Shown: positions 61,205-64,000 of the stretch, piece after piece | Layout: each line of letters opens with the position of its first letter | Numbering within the stretch: the first letter of the stretch is position 1 | NCBI GenBank assembly: GCA_963728825.1 | Contig: CAVSLA010000006.1 | Span: forward strand, 635,132 to 699,131 | From: CAVREM01 sp963728825 | GTDB taxonomy: Bacteria > Acidobacteriota > Vicinamibacteria > Vicinamibacterales > CAVVIG01 | Length of the DNA: 64,000 nt | Direction: 5' to 3' | The notes under the pieces: generated by a model | The model's database searches: none | Told to the model about the DNA's origin: nothing | The model's input: only the letters and a program-made list of their open reading frames with translations | Program-made: the position numbers and the translations under genes

Positions 61205-61245
61205 GAGAACTCTATGAGTTGTCGAGTGGGCAAGAAATGTTGATG

Positions 61246-61261
61246 AGCAATAAAACCGCCA
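61246..61261 (-). promoter_or_regulatory. Near-consensus sigma-54 promoter of the copper-oxidase gene
   Basis: On the minus strand the site reads TGGCGGTTTTATTGCT, with TGGC and TTGCT intact and GG-N10-GC spacing. The predicted transcription start is near 61235, giving a leader of about 30 bases to ATG 61204. The T-rich spacer is typical of strong sigma-54 promoters. Confidence 0.75.
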
Positions 61262-61353
61262 CGGCAGCCTTCGTGCTTTCCTATCGACAATTCGATGCAT
61301 ACTGGGCTAAGTCATCCAAGACGACGACATTGTTCCGTTGTGGTGAAGACTCT

Positions 61354-62395
61354 ATGAATTCCGCGCGACTTTTAGCGAGGCTGGGTCTGGCCATGTTGAT
61401 GGGCCTGTTGTGGACGACGGCCCCGTGGGTGTCAGCGCATCAGAAACACTCGAATGTCACCTGGAAGGCCAGCGTGCAGCCGATTTTCGAACGTCGGTGC
61501 ACGGGTTGCCACACCAGCGACGGGTTCGGACCGATGCCGCTCGAAACCTACGACCAGGCGAGGCAGTGGGGCGCGGCCATCAAACAACAGGTGCTCGAGG
61601 GACGGTGCCGCCGTGGCCGGCCACCCGCGGATTCGGCGATTTCGAGAACGACCGTTCGATGACGCAACTCGAGCTTGAGTTGATCACTTCCTGGATTGAC
61701 GGAGGCTTTCCTGAGGGGCAGGTGTCGCCCATGACGCCACAACCTGCTGCTGCCGATCCGCCGGATCTGCTCCTCCAGACGCCAATCAGCGGCCTGGCAA
61801 CCGGAAGCGTCCAGCATCGGTTGTTGCCGCCTTTACGCCGCGATGTATGGGTCAGGGGCTGGGACTTCCGCCCAGCTCACCGTCGCGCGGTCCTGGGAGC
61901 GTCCATTCGCACAGGAGATGGTCAATTACTCGGGTCGTGGGTTGCATCCCAGGGCCCTGTCATGTATCCCGTTGGAACTGGTATTCGCCTCGCGGCAAAC
62001 TCGCGCCTGTCACTCGAGATCAGTTATCGCAAAGGCGCACAGTTTGAGCCAGGATCCGATGCAGTTGGATTGTGGCTGGCGAGCGAGCCGCCGCGGTTTC
62101 TGGTGCGATCTCGGCGAGTGCCGTGTGGCAGCACACGACTCGAGGAGAGTGTGGATGTACTGTCAGTCACGCCGTGGACACCCGTGGCTGGCACGGCAAT
62201 CGAGGTCGTCGCCCATCAAACGGGTGGCCGGGTGGACCCGCTCGTCGTAGTCAATGCCTACGATCCGCAGTATCCAGTCAACTACAGGTTCCGACAACTG
62301 TTGAGATCGGCTCGGGTTCCATCCTCGACGTGTACTCGCCGGAAAGCCGGCCCGGCTGTGCGACTGTGATCTCCTATCTCGCGGCTCAGGGTTGA
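61354..62395 (+). CDS. Cytochrome c/copper monooxygenase-like secreted protein, frameshifted
   Basis: ATG 61354 gives a signal peptide, followed by a heme site R-R-C-T-G-C-H. The first frame ends at 61662. The rest, from T-V-P-P-W-P-A-T-R-G-F-G-D-F-E-N-D-R-S, follows in another frame; P-P-W-P normally comes right after the heme region, so an indel near 61600 is clear. W-I-D-G-G-F-P-E-G, R-G-W-D-F-R-P-A and L-E-I-S-Y-R-K-G resemble the C-terminal part of copper type-II, ascorbate-dependent monooxygenase-like proteins. A second switch near 62290 leads to V-E-I-G-S-G-S-I-L-D-V-Y-S-P-E-S and the stop at 62395. The gene may be decayed or mis-sequenced. Confidence 0.6.
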
Positions 62396-63295
62396 ACCGG
62401 CCCGACAGGAACTGTGAAAGGAACCGTGACGATGCTGCCTCCGATTTGGAATTGGAGCCACATTCGGTAGCTGCCAGGTCGGGCAAACATCAGCTGAAAG
62501 ACGGCATCGGGCCCCCCTGCTGAGGATATTTCCTCAACCGGATGGGCGTGGAAGGCATCGGCACGGTCCGCGCTGGCGACCAGCAAATGGCCCCAGGCGC
62601 CCAGGTACGGTTCGAGCGTGCGTACCGGAACTCCACTTGTCGCATCCTGAAACTCAAAAGTGAGGAGTTGTTCGCGCCCGGCCACGGCCTCAGACATGTG
62701 CAACGTGGTTCTGACGTTGTGAGACGTCTTGGGAGCACTGTCCCGGGTTCCATATTTGCCAGCGCCGATAGGCGGCCCCGGTATACAGCCGTGACCAGCA
62801 TGCGCTGGAGGAACTGTGGGCTTCCACCCACGGGAAAAAAATCGGCCAGAAGGCGATAGATGCCGGGCTTCGGCAACTTCAGACCTATCGTGAACGAACC
62901 ATCCGACTGCTTTGCTGGATGTAGATGGGAGTAATAGTCGAGGTCATCGCTCAGCACGAACAGATGAAACCATTTCGTATGCGTGCTCTTCAAAATTCCG
63001 AACCACCTCGCGAGTCTGGGGGTGGAGGACGCGGAGGACCACCGGCACCTCGTTGGCAGGAGCCAGCCCCGTTGGTGGCACTATCACCTCGAGAGAGAAA
63101 CCTCGAGGGATCGCGGTCGGCTAGCCAGAGCCATTCCGAAAGACGACAACGGTCTCCGAGAGCTCCGACTGCTTCCGGATGCATGGGACACCGGAATACT
63201 GATGGCGAGACGCTCCCTGCCTGGACAGCCGGGAGTCCCCGTACCGCCGGCGCCGAAAGCGATATGCCAAGTATCGCGATCGCTACGCATCGCAT
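62386..63295 (-). pseudogene. Broken heavy-metal-binding/FixH-like secreted protein
   Basis: The start at 63295 has a signal peptide and F-R-C-P-M-H-P-E-A-V-G-A-L-G-D-R-C, a heavy-metal-binding zinc-ribbon-like motif whose second half (C-G-M-A-L) lies in another frame near 63140. V-P-V-V-L-R-V-L-H-P-Q-T-R-E-V-V (about 63000-63080), then K-W-F-H-L-F-V-L-S-D-D-L-D-Y-Y-S-H-L-H-P (to about 62930), then L-G-A-W-G-H-L-L-V-A-S-A-D-R-A-D-A-F-H (about 62580) lie in different frames. At least four one-base shifts are needed to rebuild one protein. This fits a decaying gene or a locally poor consensus. It is convergent with the cytochrome-like gene. Confidence 0.6.
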
Positions 63296-63372
63296 GATTG
63301 GCGAACGAACGCGAGTTTCGGTCATAAGCCTGGCAGGCCGTTCGACGACCTGAAGGATCAACTGCACGATCA

Positions 63373-63999
63373 TCAGTCGTCGTTGAGGATCGTTCGCAGG
63401 CCCTGCCCGTCGCCAATCGTAGCGTTGGTCGCGCTGGTCAGGTTCACGAAGAACGTTTCATTCGGTTCGGCGATAGCGTTGCTGCTGAAATCCCCAGAAA
63501 TCGCGATAGTTTGAGTCGTCGCACCTGCCGCGATGACCCGAGAGCCAGACGCGGCGGCGTAGTCGGCGGTGGAGCCTCCGGCGAGAGCCGTGCCATTCGC
63601 CGTCGCGAAGTTGACCGTCACGCTTCGGCCGCTCGGCGCCGACATGGTAATGGTGAACGTGAAGAGCTTGTTGCCCGAGTTCCCTTCGGTGAGCGACACG
63701 TTATCGATCGACACTGTCGGCGCGGGATCGTTATCGGTAATGGTGCCGGTCCGCGTCGCCGTCGGGACGGTTGCGTTCACAGGGACGCTCAGCGTCACGG
63801 TGAACGTCTCGTTGGCCTCGTCGAGCAGGTCGCCCACGATCGGCACGAGGACCTGGCGGCTGGTCGTCCCCGACTGATAACTCAGCGTCCCAGTCGTGGA
63901 TGCATAGTCAGCAGGCGCGAGCGCGGTACCATTCGCCGTTGCGTAATTGACCGTTACGGTTTTGCCGCTGGCCGCTGAGAGATTCACGGTGAACACCGC
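63373..63999 (-). CDS. Calx-beta-domain protein (partial, N terminus beyond the window)
   Basis: The frame is open to the right edge. It contains two Calx-beta units with the repeated Y-A-T-A-N-G-T-A / F-A-T-A-N-G-T-A strands, E-x-N-E-T-F and T-I-x-D-N-D. The stop follows directly after the last unit (I-L-N-D-D). Calx-beta domains are calcium-binding adhesion modules found in large surface proteins. The missing N-terminal part may carry a signal peptide and further repeats. Confidence 0.85.
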   Translation of the reverse strand, partial: AVFTVNLSAASGKTVTVNYATANGTALAPADYASTTGTLSYQSGTTSRQVLVPIVGDLLDEANETFTVTLSVPVNATVPTATRTGTITDNDPAPTVSIDNVSLTEGNSGNKLFTFTITMSAPSGRSVTVNFATANGTALAGGSTADYAAASGSRVIAAGATTQTIAISGDFSSNAIAEPNETFFVNLTSATNATIGDGQGLRTILNDD

Positions 64000-64000
64000 G

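Overview
This window is a large exopolysaccharide (EPS) biosynthesis, export and regulation locus from a high-GC Gram-negative bacterium. Outer-membrane export parts, BACON-type repeat proteins and two sigma-54 activators point to Acidobacteriota, perhaps a Vicinamibacteria-like lineage. That placement is an inference from gene content; no rRNA or other phylogenetic marker is present.

Layout. At 1-1952 is the end of an O-antigen-ligase-like polymerase. From 1986 to 11421 lies a regulatory and surface block: two receiver-like proteins without a phospho-acceptor Asp, one intact receiver, a 142-aa collapsed sigma-54 AAA+ relative, a secreted protein of about fifteen 85-residue BACON-like repeats, and two sigma-54 enhancer-binding proteins. 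From 11453 to 19284 is the core export set, in the order seen in XrtA/PEP-CTERM-associated EPS loci: outer-membrane export protein, beta-barrel protein, chain-length determinant, ExeA-like ATPase and tyrosine autokinase, followed by an MFS transporter and a TolB-like propeller protein. From 19550 to 40018 is a tightly coupled plus-strand operon, many of its genes joined by 4-base start/stop overlaps. It holds a degenerate nucleotidyltransferase, the initiating phosphoglycosyltransferase, a GT26 enzyme, a polymerase, a sulfotransferase, a deacetylase-like protein, three GT4 enzymes, two asparagine-synthase-type amidotransferases, a UDP-GlcNAc 2-epimerase, a heparinase II/III-like lyase and a methyltransferase. 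From 40312 to 44789 are three secreted beta-helix or pectate-lyase-like proteins. From 44991 to 55895 is a minus-strand operon with glycosyltransferases, a Wzx flippase and a WbpB/WbpE/WbpD-like set for a diacetamido-uronic acid. From 56213 to 64000 are a giant copper-radical-oxidase/LamG protein, a cytochrome c/monooxygenase-like gene, a decayed metal-binding gene and a partial Calx-beta protein.

How it works together. Nucleotide sugars are made and modified (epimerase, WbpB/D/E-like enzymes), assembled on a lipid carrier, flipped by Wzx, polymerised by Wzy-like proteins, and exported through the Wza-like protein and barrel under control of the chain-length/kinase pair. Lyases, sulfotransferase and deacetylase trim or decorate the polymer. 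Four near-consensus sigma-54 (-24/-12) promoters precede the secreted proteins, the minus-strand operon and the copper oxidase. The two enhancer-binding proteins encoded here are the obvious candidates to drive them, so the locus probably forms a local sigma-54 regulon.

Two features stand out. No exosortase and no PEP-CTERM substrate is visible despite the XrtA-type export genes. Instead, four secreted proteins end in a similar short tail, P-[TS]-[NG]-[LVM]-R-I. There are also many single-base frameshifts, clustered in surface-protein genes. These may be sequencing errors, decay or phase variation, and the sequence alone cannot distinguish them.
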